Positions 17,891 through 26,414 of a stretch of 62,664 nucleotides of DNA are shown here, piece after piece. Positions within the stretch are counted from its first letter, which is position 1; each line of letters starts with the position of its first letter. The DNA comes from CALMFQ01 sp964495595 (lineage in GTDB: Bacteria > Pseudomonadota > Gammaproteobacteria > Burkholderiales > SCOH01), in NCBI GenBank assembly GCA_964495595.1, contig CAZBWH010000003.1, forward strand, positions 1-62,664, given 5' to 3'. Position numbers and translations under genes: made by a program. The notes beneath the pieces were generated by a model, which saw nothing but the letters and a program-made list of their open reading frames with translations, was not told the origin of the DNA and ran no database searches.

Positions 17891-18577
17891 ATGCGTCTTC
17901 TGCTGATTGAGGACCAGGATGACACCGCCGGATTTGTCCAGCGCGCACTAAGGGAAGCCGGCCACACTTGCGACCGTGCAGCCGATGGCAAGGAAGGGCT
18001 GTTTCTGGCGACAACCGAGCGTTACGATGCAATCATCCTCGATCGAATGCTACCCAAAGTCGATGGCTTGACATTACTACGAACGCTTCGCACCTCGGAT
18101 CGCTCGACCCCGGTGATCATACTCTCGGCACTGGGGGATATTGATGAAAGGGTGGAAGGGCTGCGTGCCGGTAGTGACGACTATCTGGTTAAGCCGTTTT
18201 CTACCATCGAGTTGCTGGCACGGCTTGAAGTAGTAACCCGCCGCTCGCGCGCGGAAAGCGCACCTGACCCTCACCTGATGAAAGTAGGCAATCTCGAATT
18301 GAACCGCCTGTCACGCACCGTCCGGCGTGGTGATCAGCCGATCGAACTGCAGCCGAAGGAATATCAGTTGCTGGAATACCTGATGCGCCACGCTGGCCAG
18401 GTCGTCACACGAACCATGCTGCTGGAGTCTGTCTGGGAATACCACTTCGACCCAGGGAGCAACGTCATTGATGTCCACATCAGCAAGTTACGCAGCAAGA
18501 TTGACCAGCCCGACCAGCCTGCATTGTTGCATACCATACGGGGCGCGGGATACCGTTTGGTAGACGATGCATCTTAG
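17891..18577 (+). CDS. OmpR/PhoB-family response regulator
   Basis: 228 residues: a receiver domain (1-115) with acidic pocket E7-D8, phosphoacceptor D51, S79 and K101, and a winged-helix DNA-binding domain (about 130-225) ending HTIRGAGYRLVDD. It controls transcription on phosphorylation by its partner kinase, whose gene overlaps it by 11 bp. QseB/PmrA-like in overall type, but the regulon cannot be inferred. Confidence 0.92.
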   Translation: MRLLLIEDQDDTAGFVQRALREAGHTCDRAADGKEGLFLATTERYDAIILDRMLPKVDGLTLLRTLRTSDRSTPVIILSALGDIDERVEGLRAGSDDYLVKPFSTIELLARLEVVTRRSRAESAPDPHLMKVGNLELNRLSRTVRRGDQPIELQPKEYQLLEYLMRHAGQVVTRTMLLESVWEYHFDPGSNVIDVHISKLRSKIDQPDQPALLHTIRGAGYRLVDDAS

Positions 18578-19901
18578 TCCCTTTACCCGTTTCGCCATTC
18601 TGCTGCCCACGGTCATGCTGCTTGGCGTGACCCTGTTTGCCACCGTCAGCTATGACGAAACGCGAAAAGTAATGATTTCCGAATTCCATGCTGCGCTACG
18701 GGAAGAAATCACGGCTCTTGAAACCATCTATCAAATTCAGGGTTACAAAGCGCTGACAGCGGTGGTTGCTGCACGAGCTCGGGCCAATCGCAATTTCATG
18801 AACGATGAGGCCATTGCGGTATACCTGCTCACTGATGCCACCGGCAACAAACTGGCGGGCAACCTGGACTCCTGGCCGGCAGGGGTCGAGGCGCAAGACG
18901 AGAGTTCGGTTCAATTCATCGAACCCAGAAGCGGTGATACGGTGGTGGCAGTCCTGTTTCTACTCTATCAGGATCAACGGCTACTGGTCGGCAGGCGGGC
19001 CGTTTTTGAACACGTTGGACAACATCTGTGGCGCAATTATGCCCTGCTCGTTGGCTTGGTTGTCTTGGTTTCCCTAGTGGGCGGATGGTGGTTTACCCGC
19101 GGTTTGCGCCATCGCCTCGGGCAGATCAGTGCAACCGCTGAACGGATCAGGCACGGGCATATGCACGAGCGGATTCCACAAACACGCAACAAGAATGAAA
19201 TTGAGCGCTTGATCCGGCAACTGAACGCCATGCTTGAGCAACTGGAAATCCTGGTCAACCACGCACGCAACACTTCAAGTGCAATTGCTCACGACCTGCG
19301 TCACCCAATCAATCGCTTGCGCCATGCACTGGAATCATTGGCAGAGGACACACAGGATCCGGCCACCATTGTCCGGATAGAGGAAATACTTACCGATATC
19401 GACTCTCTGCAACGGACCTTCCAGGCAATCCTGCGTCTTGGCCGACTAGAAGCAGGCGCCTATCAACTGAACCTGGAAGCAGGTGATGTGGCAGAAATCG
19501 TTGCCGATGCCATCGCACTCTACGAACCCATGGCAGAAGCCCAGCATCGCAGGATTCAGCTGTCGGCAGAATCCATGCCAATGGAAGCAGATCGACCGCT
19601 TCTGTTCCAGGCTCTGGCCAATTTACTGGAAAATGCCCTGCGATACGGCACTGGAGATATTGATGTCAAGTGTGGACAACAAATGATCAGCATCCGGGAT
19701 CATGGGCCGGGCATCCCAGACTCTGACTTGCAGGATGTACTCAAGCCATTTGTCAGGGTCGATGAGAGCCGCAACCGGCCCGGCAGTGGGCTAGGGTTAA
19801 GTCTGGTAAAAGCGATAGTGGAGGCCCACAACGGCCAAATCGAGCTAAAAAATGCAGGCCCTGGGCTACAGGCAACATTACGATTCAGCCAACAAGGCTG
19901 A
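18567..19901 (+). CDS. Sensor histidine kinase
   Basis: 444 residues with two membrane helices (about 9-28 and 158-175) around a periplasmic sensor of about 130 residues, a HAMP region (about 178-230), phosphoacceptor H242 in AHDLRHP, and an ATPase domain with NLLENALRYG, DHGPGIP and GSGLGLSLVK. Its frame overlaps the response regulator by 11 bp. The signal is unknown; the co-encoded small secreted protein is a candidate partner or ligand sensor. Confidence 0.92.
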   Translation: MHLSPFTRFAILLPTVMLLGVTLFATVSYDETRKVMISEFHAALREEITALETIYQIQGYKALTAVVAARARANRNFMNDEAIAVYLLTDATGNKLAGNLDSWPAGVEAQDESSVQFIEPRSGDTVVAVLFLLYQDQRLLVGRRAVFEHVGQHLWRNYALLVGLVVLVSLVGGWWFTRGLRHRLGQISATAERIRHGHMHERIPQTRNKNEIERLIRQLNAMLEQLEILVNHARNTSSAIAHDLRHPINRLRHALESLAEDTQDPATIVRIEEILTDIDSLQRTFQAILRLGRLEAGAYQLNLEAGDVAEIVADAIALYEPMAEAQHRRIQLSAESMPMEADRPLLFQALANLLENALRYGTGDIDVKCGQQMISIRDHGPGIPDSDLQDVLKPFVRVDESRNRPGSGLGLSLVKAIVEAHNGQIELKNAGPGLQATLRFSQQG

Positions 19902-19930
19902 TCAACTGCAAACGAAAGCAACCGGGTCAT

Positions 19931-19962
19931 CGGTAACGTCAACCCGGAAGCTGTCGTTACCG
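19931..19962. repeat. Inverted repeat between convergent kinase and purA genes
   Basis: CGGTAACG and CGTTACCG form an 8-bp stem over a 16-nt loop in the 79-bp gap between two convergent stops. It may help end both transcripts, but there is no T-run. Confidence 0.35.
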
Positions 19963-19980
19963 CGACAGACATGGAATCGC

Positions 19981-21276
19981 TTACCCCTGATAAGGATGGC
20001 GCAACACAATGGTTTCGTCCCGATCCGGGCCAGTCGAAATAATATCTACCGGAGCCCCACAAACCTGCTCAATGCGCTGCAAATAGCATTTGGCGTTTTC
20101 TGGCAGATCTTCGTAACGCCGGATGCCAACAGTCGTTTCAGTCCATCCGGGCAACTCCTCATAAATCGGTCGGCATTCCGACAATGACTCGGCCCCCACA
20201 GGCAGGATATCGCTTAATCCACCATCGCACTCGTAGCCTGTGCACAGCTTGATGGTTTCCATCCCGTCCATCACATCCAGTTTGGTGACACACAAGCCAG
20301 AAACACCATTAATTTGAATGGAGCGCTTCAACGCCGCGGCGTCGAACCAGCCACAGCGCCGTGCCCGGCCAGTTGTCGAGCCGAATTCGTGCCCGCGCGT
20401 TGCCAGATATTCGCCTGTCTCGTCAAAAAGCTCAGTCGGGAATGGTCCGGAGCCAACCCGCGTGGTATACGCCTTGGTAATTCCCAGGACATAATGCAGC
20501 ATCTGTGGTGCCACGCCAGCACCGGCGGCCGCCGCACCCGCACTACAGTTGGAAGAAGTGACGAAGGGATAGGTGCCATGATCGATGTCGAGCAAGGTTC
20601 CCTGAGCCCCCTCAAACAGCAGGCTACGTCCCGCCTGGCTCATGTCATGCAATGTGCGGGATACGTCACCGACCATCGGCCGGATTCGCTCTGCCAAGGC
20701 CAAGGTCTCATCCAAGGTTTGCTGGAAATCAACCGGCTCTGCCTTGTAATAGTGCTTTAATACAAAATTATGGAAATCGAGCACTTCACCGAGCTTGGCA
20801 GCGAAACGCTCCCGGAAGAACAAATCCTGCACCCGAATGGCACGCCGGGCCACCTTGTCTTCATAGGCTGGGCCGATGCCACGACCGGTTGTGCCAATCT
20901 TGCCGGCACCCTTGGCTGCTTCACGCGCCAAGTCAACTGCACTGTGATACGGCAGAATCAAAGGGCAGGCCTCGGAAATCGTCAGCCGATCAGCCACCGA
21001 AACTCCTGCGGATTCCAGCTCATCCACCTCTTTCAGCAATGCTTGAGGTGAGAGAACAACGCCGTTGCCAATAAAACACGCCACGCCCTCACGCAAGATG
21101 CCGGAAGGGATCAGATGCAGCACCGTTTTATTGCCACCGATCACCAGTGTGTGACCCGCATTGTGCCCACCCTGGAAACGCACAACCGCCTCGGCATGAT
21201 CGGTCAACCAGTCAACAATCTTGCCCTTGCCTTCATCACCCCATTGGGTGCCGATCACAACAACATTTCGTGCCAT
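19981..21276 (-). CDS. purA: Adenylosuccinate synthetase
   Basis: GTP-dependent enzyme converting IMP to adenylosuccinate in AMP synthesis. 431 residues from the ATG at 21276, chosen because GAGG lies 5 nt upstream and the product starts MARNVVVIGTQWGDEGKGK. An ATG at 21315 adds 13 unlikely residues. Also visible are GGHNAGHT, TTGRGIGPAYEDK and TKLDV. Last gene of the hflX-hflK-hflC-DUF2065-hisZ-purA run, an order common in betaproteobacteria. Confidence 0.97.
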   Translation of the reverse strand: MARNVVVIGTQWGDEGKGKIVDWLTDHAEAVVRFQGGHNAGHTLVIGGNKTVLHLIPSGILREGVACFIGNGVVLSPQALLKEVDELESAGVSVADRLTISEACPLILPYHSAVDLAREAAKGAGKIGTTGRGIGPAYEDKVARRAIRVQDLFFRERFAAKLGEVLDFHNFVLKHYYKAEPVDFQQTLDETLALAERIRPMVGDVSRTLHDMSQAGRSLLFEGAQGTLLDIDHGTYPFVTSSNCSAGAAAAGAGVAPQMLHYVLGITKAYTTRVGSGPFPTELFDETGEYLATRGHEFGSTTGRARRCGWFDAAALKRSIQINGVSGLCVTKLDVMDGMETIKLCTGYECDGGLSDILPVGAESLSECRPIYEELPGWTETTVGIRRYEDLPENAKCYLQRIEQVCGAPVDIISTGPDRDETIVLRHPYQG

Positions 21277-21318
21277 TACAACCTCATTGATAAATTCACA
21301 CCAATACTCAATCACATC

Positions 21319-22467
21319 CTATAGTGGCTGGATGATCCAGCACCCATCCGACTGCACCAACTCACGATCACAGGCCGGATCACCTTGCCTGCCTTCAGCA
21401 GGAAAACCGACAATCACGACTTCTCCCTGTGCACGCAGGGCGCTGACCGAGGCCGCGAGCTGAAGATCACCAGTCTTCCAGGGGGCTAGAATCGCGTTGG
21501 CTGCGACTGGGGCGTGAGCCCCTTTCAGCAATTCCCGCAAGTCAAGGCTAAAACCGGTCGCAGGGCGACCACGGCCAAAGCGGACTCCAAGATTGTCATA
21601 ACGCCCCCCCCTGGCAATGCTGTTTGGCCAGCCCGGGGCATAAGCGGCAAAGACCAAGCCACTATGGTAGTGTGCACCACGCAATTCGACCAGATCGAAG
21701 TACAACTCAACGTCTTTTTGCTGCAGCAGTTTCCCTAACGCAGCCAACTGGTCGAGCGCGGCGAGAACACCATCCAGAGGAGGCAAACCCTTGCGCGCCT
21801 GTTCGATGACATCTACGCCACCATGCAGCGTCGTCAACAGCCTGAAGCAATCGGCCGTAGCGCCGGGTAACTGCTCAAGAACGCTCTGGGTCGAGGCTTC
21901 GTCCTTACCTTGCAAGGCGGCAAACAACTGCTGCTCAACTGAATCTGAAACACCAAAATGCGCTATCAGGGCCCTGAAAATACCAATATGGCCGATATCC
22001 AGTTGGATTGCCCCAACCTCAAGCAGGGACAACGCATCCAGCAAGACGCCAATAACCTCAACGTCAGCCTCAACACCGGCATATCCATAGATTTCTGCAC
22101 CGAGTTGCAATTGCTCACGACTGCCCAGCAAGCTGACGGGTAGCGTGTGGAGTACGCTCCCGGCATAGCACAAACGAACCACGCCATCACGATTGAGCAT
22201 ATGGGCATCAATCCGTGCGACTTGTGGTGCAATATCGGCCCGCACACCCATCTGTCGGCCAGACAACTGGTCCGTCAACTTGAAGGTGCGCAAATCCAGT
22301 TCATGGTCGGTCACCAGCGATTCCACAAATTCGATCAATGGCGGGCTCACCAACTGATACCCATGCACATGAAATAGATCAAGTAACGCACGCCGGCGCT
22401 CTTCAACCAAGCGAGCCTCTGCGGGCAAGATATCGGCGATATATTCTGGCAACAACCAAGAGTGCAT
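21319..22467 (-). CDS. hisZ: ATP phosphoribosyltransferase regulatory subunit HisZ
   Basis: Histidyl-tRNA-synthetase-like protein without aminoacylation activity that pairs with short-form HisG for histidine synthesis. 382 residues from the ATG at 22467 (MHSWLLPEYIADILP); the ATG at 22509 is less likely. It keeps class II synthetase motifs such as RADIAPQVARIDA and ARGGRYDNLG. A run of eight G (21604-21611) encodes part of the latter. The hisG gene is not in this window. Located between the DUF2065 gene and purA. Confidence 0.92.
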   Translation of the reverse strand: MHSWLLPEYIADILPAEARLVEERRRALLDLFHVHGYQLVSPPLIEFVESLVTDHELDLRTFKLTDQLSGRQMGVRADIAPQVARIDAHMLNRDGVVRLCYAGSVLHTLPVSLLGSREQLQLGAEIYGYAGVEADVEVIGVLLDALSLLEVGAIQLDIGHIGIFRALIAHFGVSDSVEQQLFAALQGKDEASTQSVLEQLPGATADCFRLLTTLHGGVDVIEQARKGLPPLDGVLAALDQLAALGKLLQQKDVELYFDLVELRGAHYHSGLVFAAYAPGWPNSIARGGRYDNLGVRFGRGRPATGFSLDLRELLKGAHAPVAANAILAPWKTGDLQLAASVSALRAQGEVVIVGFPAEGRQGDPACDRELVQSDGCWIIQPL

Positions 22468-22505
22468 TTGCAAAAACTTTCTACAGGCAAACAATCGCTG
22501 CCCAA

Positions 22506-22691
22506 TCAACTGGTGCAGTACAACACCAACAGGCCAATCATGATCGACAACAAGCCCATGAAGCGGAGCTGGCCATCATTGAACGACATAAGCCGTGAAA
22601 ACGTTTCTCGCCACGTTTTAGGTAATAACAGCGGCATCGCACCTTCAAGTATCAACATCAAAGCCAATGCTGGAAGGAGGTGATCCAGCAT
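22506..22691 (-). CDS. Small inner-membrane protein, DUF2065 family
   Basis: 61 residues with two membrane helices (about 4-23 and 43-59) and the family-like core LPKTWRETFSRL between them. Function unknown. It lies 3 bp after hflC, the usual place for this family in betaproteobacteria, which suggests a link to the HflKC complex. Its frame overlaps the longer possible hisZ start. Confidence 0.85.
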   Translation of the reverse strand: MLDHLLPALALMLILEGAMPLLLPKTWRETFSRLMSFNDGQLRFMGLLSIMIGLLVLYCTS

Positions 22692-22694
22692 TGG

Positions 22695-23588
22695 CTATTT
22701 GCCTGCCTTGCCACTGCCAGGGCTCTTCAGAAAACGGAAAAACTCAGCTCCCGGCTCAAGCACCAGGACATCCGACTTGCTGCGAAATGATTGGCGATAA
22801 GCTTCAAGGCTTCTATAAAAAGCATAAAATTCAGGGTTCTGGCTATATACTTGGGAGTAGATCGCAGCAGCCTTGCCGTCTCCCTCGCCTTTCAGCTCCT
22901 GCGCCTTTTTATAGGCGTTAGCCAAGATAACTTCCCGCTGACGATCCGCATCGGCCCGAATTTTCTCGGACTCAGCGGCCCCTTCAGACCTCAGCTCATT
23001 GGCAACCCGCTGCCTCTCGGCACGCATCCGATCATAGATCGACCCGCTGACATTGGCAGGGAAGTCCACGCGCTTCAGTCGCACATCCATCACTTCAATG
23101 CCCAGCTTTGCCGCGTCGCGATTGGCCTTGCGCCGCAACTCGAGCATGATTTCCTCGCGCTTGCCAGAAATCACCTCCGCAACGGTCTTGGTGCCAATTT
23201 CTTCTCGCAACGCGGAATTGATTGTCTGCCGCAGACGATTGGCTGCTAATCGTTCGTCTCCGCCAAAGCTCTTGAAATAGGTTTCAACGTCGACAATACG
23301 CCACTTGACATAGCTATCCACCAGCACATTCTTCTTTTCAACGGTGTTAAACCGTTCGGGCTCGTCGGCCTCAATGGTCAGAATACGCTTGTCAAAATAG
23401 CGAACATTTTCGAATAGAGGTCTTTTGAAATGCAGGCCGGGCGTTTTTACAACCTGAGTGATTTCCCCGAACTGGATCACCATTGCATACTGGCGCTGAT
23501 CAACACGAAAAGCGCTTATCCAGAGCACCAGACACGCCAACACAAACACAGCCAGTGACGGCATCAAACGGCTTCCATTCATGATCAT
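22695..23588 (-). CDS. hflC: HflC, SPFH-domain modulator of FtsH
   Basis: Forms with HflK a membrane cage that regulates the FtsH protease. 297 residues (295 if the second ATG at 23582 is used), with one N-terminal helix at about 8-26, the band-7 domain (about 27-190) and a coiled coil rich in Glu, Arg and Ala (about 195-250). Its start overlaps the hflK stop. Confidence 0.95.
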   Translation of the reverse strand: MIMNGSRLMPSLAVFVLACLVLWISAFRVDQRQYAMVIQFGEITQVVKTPGLHFKRPLFENVRYFDKRILTIEADEPERFNTVEKKNVLVDSYVKWRIVDVETYFKSFGGDERLAANRLRQTINSALREEIGTKTVAEVISGKREEIMLELRRKANRDAAKLGIEVMDVRLKRVDFPANVSGSIYDRMRAERQRVANELRSEGAAESEKIRADADRQREVILANAYKKAQELKGEGDGKAAAIYSQVYSQNPEFYAFYRSLEAYRQSFRSKSDVLVLEPGAEFFRFLKSPGSGKAGK

Positions 23589-24799
23589 CGCCCCTCTCGC
23601 TCACGGCTACGCAAAGCGTCGCGACCCCGAGCCGCTTCGGCTGCGGGTTCCGTAGCACGGGCACTGGCCTCCTGCCCAACAGCCGATGGAACCTGCCCCT
23701 GGCCAGTCGACCCACCAACGGCTGACGAAGTCTGCATCAGTTTATCCAGCGGCAGATACAACAAATTGTTCCCGCTCTTTTGATCAATCAGAACCTTGCT
23801 GCTGCTGCTCAGAATTTGCTGCATGGTGTCCAGATACATTCTGTCCCGGGTTACCTGAGGTGCCTTGCTGTATTCAGTCAGCACCTGCCGGAACCGGCTG
23901 ACATCACCTTCGGCCTGCACTACGACGCGCTGCCTGTGGGCATTGGCTTCTTCTTCAAGCCTGGCAGCCAGACCACGCGCCTTGGGAATTACGTCATTGG
24001 CATAGGCCTCACCTTCGCTCTTCAGGCGATCCTTATCTTGCCCCGCCTTGACCGCATCGTCAAAAGCGGCCTGAACCTGCTCTGGCGGTTGTGCATTGGA
24101 CATATTGACTTTGGCAATCAACACGCCGGATTGATATCGATCCAGAATCTGCTGCATCAGGCGTGCAGCACGATCGGCAATCTCTGCTCTGCCCTCATTC
24201 AGGATAAAGTCGATCTGACTTTTACCAACCACTTCCCGAATGGCAGTCTCCGCAACCTGGGAGACGAGATCTTTGCCATCCAGGTCGCCGTTACGATTAT
24301 TGAAGAGAAATGCGCGGGCATCCTTGACGTTGTACTGAACGGAAAACTGCAGGTCGATAATATTCTGGTCGCCGGTAACCATCAGCGCCTCTTCCGGCAC
24401 CTTGTTGCGCCCGCTGTTACGATGGCCGACTTCTACGTTACGCACCATGGTCAGGTTGACAATCTCGTGGCTCTCGACCGGACTAGGCCAGCGCCAATGC
24501 AGCCCTTGCTCAGTTGTTTCGACGTATTGGCCGAACCGCAGCACGACACCCTGCTCTCGGGAATCAACAACATAGAAACCGGAGGCCAGCCAGCCACCTG
24601 CCACCAGCAAGGCCAACAAGCTGGCGCCACCGGCGAATAACGAACCGGCACGCCCTGAAGATGGAGGTGCACCGTCGCCACCTTTGTTGTTGCCGAATAA
24701 TCCGGACAATTTCTGCGTCAGTTTGCGCAGGATCTCATCCAGATCCGGCGGGCCATCGTTATTGCCCTTGTTGCCCCATTGCGGATCGTTTTGTGCCAT
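23585..24799 (-). CDS. hflK: HflK, SPFH-domain modulator of FtsH
   Basis: 404 residues: a Gly/Asn/Asp-rich cytoplasmic start, a membrane helix at about 52-75, the band-7 domain and a C-terminal coiled coil with a low-complexity Ala/Arg/Glu tail. Partner of HflC, with overlapping genes, and placed 6 bp after hflX as in E. coli. Identity rests on domain order and the hflX-hflK-hflC context. Confidence 0.95.
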   Translation of the reverse strand: MAQNDPQWGNKGNNDGPPDLDEILRKLTQKLSGLFGNNKGGDGAPPSSGRAGSLFAGGASLLALLVAGGWLASGFYVVDSREQGVVLRFGQYVETTEQGLHWRWPSPVESHEIVNLTMVRNVEVGHRNSGRNKVPEEALMVTGDQNIIDLQFSVQYNVKDARAFLFNNRNGDLDGKDLVSQVAETAIREVVGKSQIDFILNEGRAEIADRAARLMQQILDRYQSGVLIAKVNMSNAQPPEQVQAAFDDAVKAGQDKDRLKSEGEAYANDVIPKARGLAARLEEEANAHRQRVVVQAEGDVSRFRQVLTEYSKAPQVTRDRMYLDTMQQILSSSSKVLIDQKSGNNLLYLPLDKLMQTSSAVGGSTGQGQVPSAVGQEASARATEPAAEAARGRDALRSREREGR

Positions 24800-24805
24800 C
24801 GGATT

Positions 24806-25951
24806 TCAATTCACGGAAAATTCAGAATGACCCGGACAGTCAATGCCCGGCTGGCTGACGTGGCAACTGGCGGCGAATTCTCTCAGAGCACCGCGCAACA
24901 AATCCAAGCCATCACCCGTCATCGCACTCAAGTATACGGTGCGGAGTTTACCATACTCATCACGGTCAATCTTTGGCGGCAGGCCCTTCAGATCGATCTT
25001 GTTCCATACCAGCAGTTGCGGCAAGGAGTCTGCGCCGATCTCATGCAATACCAGATTTACCTGTTCCATCTGCTGGTCGCGCGCGGCATGACTGCAATCC
25101 ACGACATGCAGTAGCAAATCGGCGCGCAATGTTTCCTCAAGCGTGGCCATAAATGCGGCCACCAGAGAATGAGGCAGTTGTCTGATGAATCCAACCGTAT
25201 CGGAAAGTACAACGGAGAGATTTTCATCAATAAACAAACGCCGGCTAGTAGTGTCCAGAGTTGCAAACAACTGATCCGCCGCGTAGATGTGCGCCTTGGT
25301 GAGTCGATTGAACAACGTGCTCTTTCCGGCATTGGTATAGCCGACAATCGAAACGGACAACTCACCCGCACGGTCACGGCTTCTGCGCTGAACGGCCCGT
25401 TGCTTGCGAAGCCTGTCGAGCTTGTCCTGTAGCAGCTTTACACGCTTGCCGATCAGGCGCCGGTCGGTTTCGAGCTGGGTCTCACCCGGCCCTCGCAAAC
25501 CGATTCCACCTTTCTGGCGTTCAAGATGTGTCCATCCACGAACCAGCCGGGTCGAAATATGCTTGAGCTGGGCCAGTTCGACCTGCAGCTTGCCTTCGTG
25601 ACTTTTCGCCCGTTGCGCAAAAATATCCAGGATCAAGGTGGTGCGATCTACAACCCTGCACTGTAACTCCCGCTCCAGATTGCGTTCCTGCGCTGGTGAC
25701 AGGGCGTGATTGAAAATCACCACGTCTGCTGCATATCCGTTGGCAGCTGCGGCGATTTCCTCGACCTTTCCCGAGCCGGCGAAGGTTGCAGGATCGGGAC
25801 GGCTACGCTTGCCCCTGACCACGTCCAGCGTATCAATACCTGCACTGGCGGCAAGTTCTTTCAATTCAAGCAAGGAGTCGAGGTAATCAGGATCGCCAAA
25901 ATCCAGACAAACCAGAACGGCCCGATTGCCACCTTGATGTCGTTCAAACAC
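24806..25951 (-). CDS. hflX: Ribosome-splitting GTPase HflX
   Basis: GTPase that binds 50S subunits and splits stalled ribosomes. G motifs are GYTNAGKST, DTVGF and NKID, and the HflX-specific glycine-rich segment GGIGLRGPGETQLETDRR is present. I chose the GTG at 25951, giving MFERHQGGNRAVLV, which fits family N-termini and has AAGAG 6 nt upstream. The longer frame from a TTG at 25984 would begin beside the terminator-like palindrome. 381 residues. Downstream of hfq as in E. coli. Confidence 0.92.
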   Translation of the reverse strand: MFERHQGGNRAVLVCLDFGDPDYLDSLLELKELAASAGIDTLDVVRGKRSRPDPATFAGSGKVEEIAAAANGYAADVVIFNHALSPAQERNLERELQCRVVDRTTLILDIFAQRAKSHEGKLQVELAQLKHISTRLVRGWTHLERQKGGIGLRGPGETQLETDRRLIGKRVKLLQDKLDRLRKQRAVQRRSRDRAGELSVSIVGYTNAGKSTLFNRLTKAHIYAADQLFATLDTTSRRLFIDENLSVVLSDTVGFIRQLPHSLVAAFMATLEETLRADLLLHVVDCSHAARDQQMEQVNLVLHEIGADSLPQLLVWNKIDLKGLPPKIDRDEYGKLRTVYLSAMTGDGLDLLRGALREFAASCHVSQPGIDCPGHSEFSVN

Positions 25952-25975
25952 GGCAAGCTCTTGTGACTGCGCAGA

Positions 25976-26012
25976 AAAGACCAACGCACATTGAGCTGCT
26001 CAATGTGCGTTG
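25976..26012 (-). terminator. Perfect 31-bp palindrome between hfq and hflX
   Basis: Two 15-bp arms (25982-25996 and 25998-26012, CAACGCACATTGAGC and its complement) flank a single base. On the minus strand GTCTTTTCT follows, so it can act as a terminator after hfq. AGAAAAG occurs on both sides of the palindrome, and a T-rich stretch therefore also precedes it on the minus strand. It would attenuate hfq transcription into hflX. Confidence 0.75.
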
Positions 26013-26035
26013 AGAAAAGCAAAGTAGATACTCGC

Positions 26036-26290
26036 TCAGTTGTCGGCACCTGCAGGCTGGCCTGGCTGGTCATAAGGGATGCTGACAGAGCGTGCCGGAA
26101 CCACCGTTGAAATAGCATGCTTGTACACCATTTGAGTAACGGTGTTTTTGAGCAGAACAACATACTGATCAAACGACTCAATCTGCCCCTGCAACTTGAT
26201 GCCATTGACCAAGTAAATCGAAACCGGTACATGCTCCTTGCGCAGGATATTCAGAAACGGGTCTTGTAACATCTGCCCTTTGCTACTCAT
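26036..26290 (-). CDS. hfq: RNA chaperone Hfq
   Basis: 84-residue Sm-like protein forming a hexamer that matches small RNAs to mRNAs. The start MSSKGQMLQDPFLN, the Sm1 region YLVNGIKLQGQIESFDQ and the Sm2 motif YKHAIST are nearly textbook. The C-terminal tail is short (about 12 residues after the core), as usual in betaproteobacteria. A 31-bp palindrome follows the stop. Confidence 0.98.
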   Translation of the reverse strand: MSSKGQMLQDPFLNILRKEHVPVSIYLVNGIKLQGQIESFDQYVVLLKNTVTQMVYKHAISTVVPARSVSIPYDQPGQPAGADN

Positions 26291-26414
26291 TGTTATTCTC
26301 CCAATTCATGTGGTGTCAGTTGCGACGGTCGTCGAAACTTTACTGCAATTCGGTTTAATGCGCCATTCATTTGTCGCAGCGCAACAGAGATGGCTCACGG
26401 GACGGGGCCATCAC

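Noticed and set aside
23780..24640. 286-codon plus-strand frame opposite hflK
   Set aside because: Shadow of hflK, no motif.
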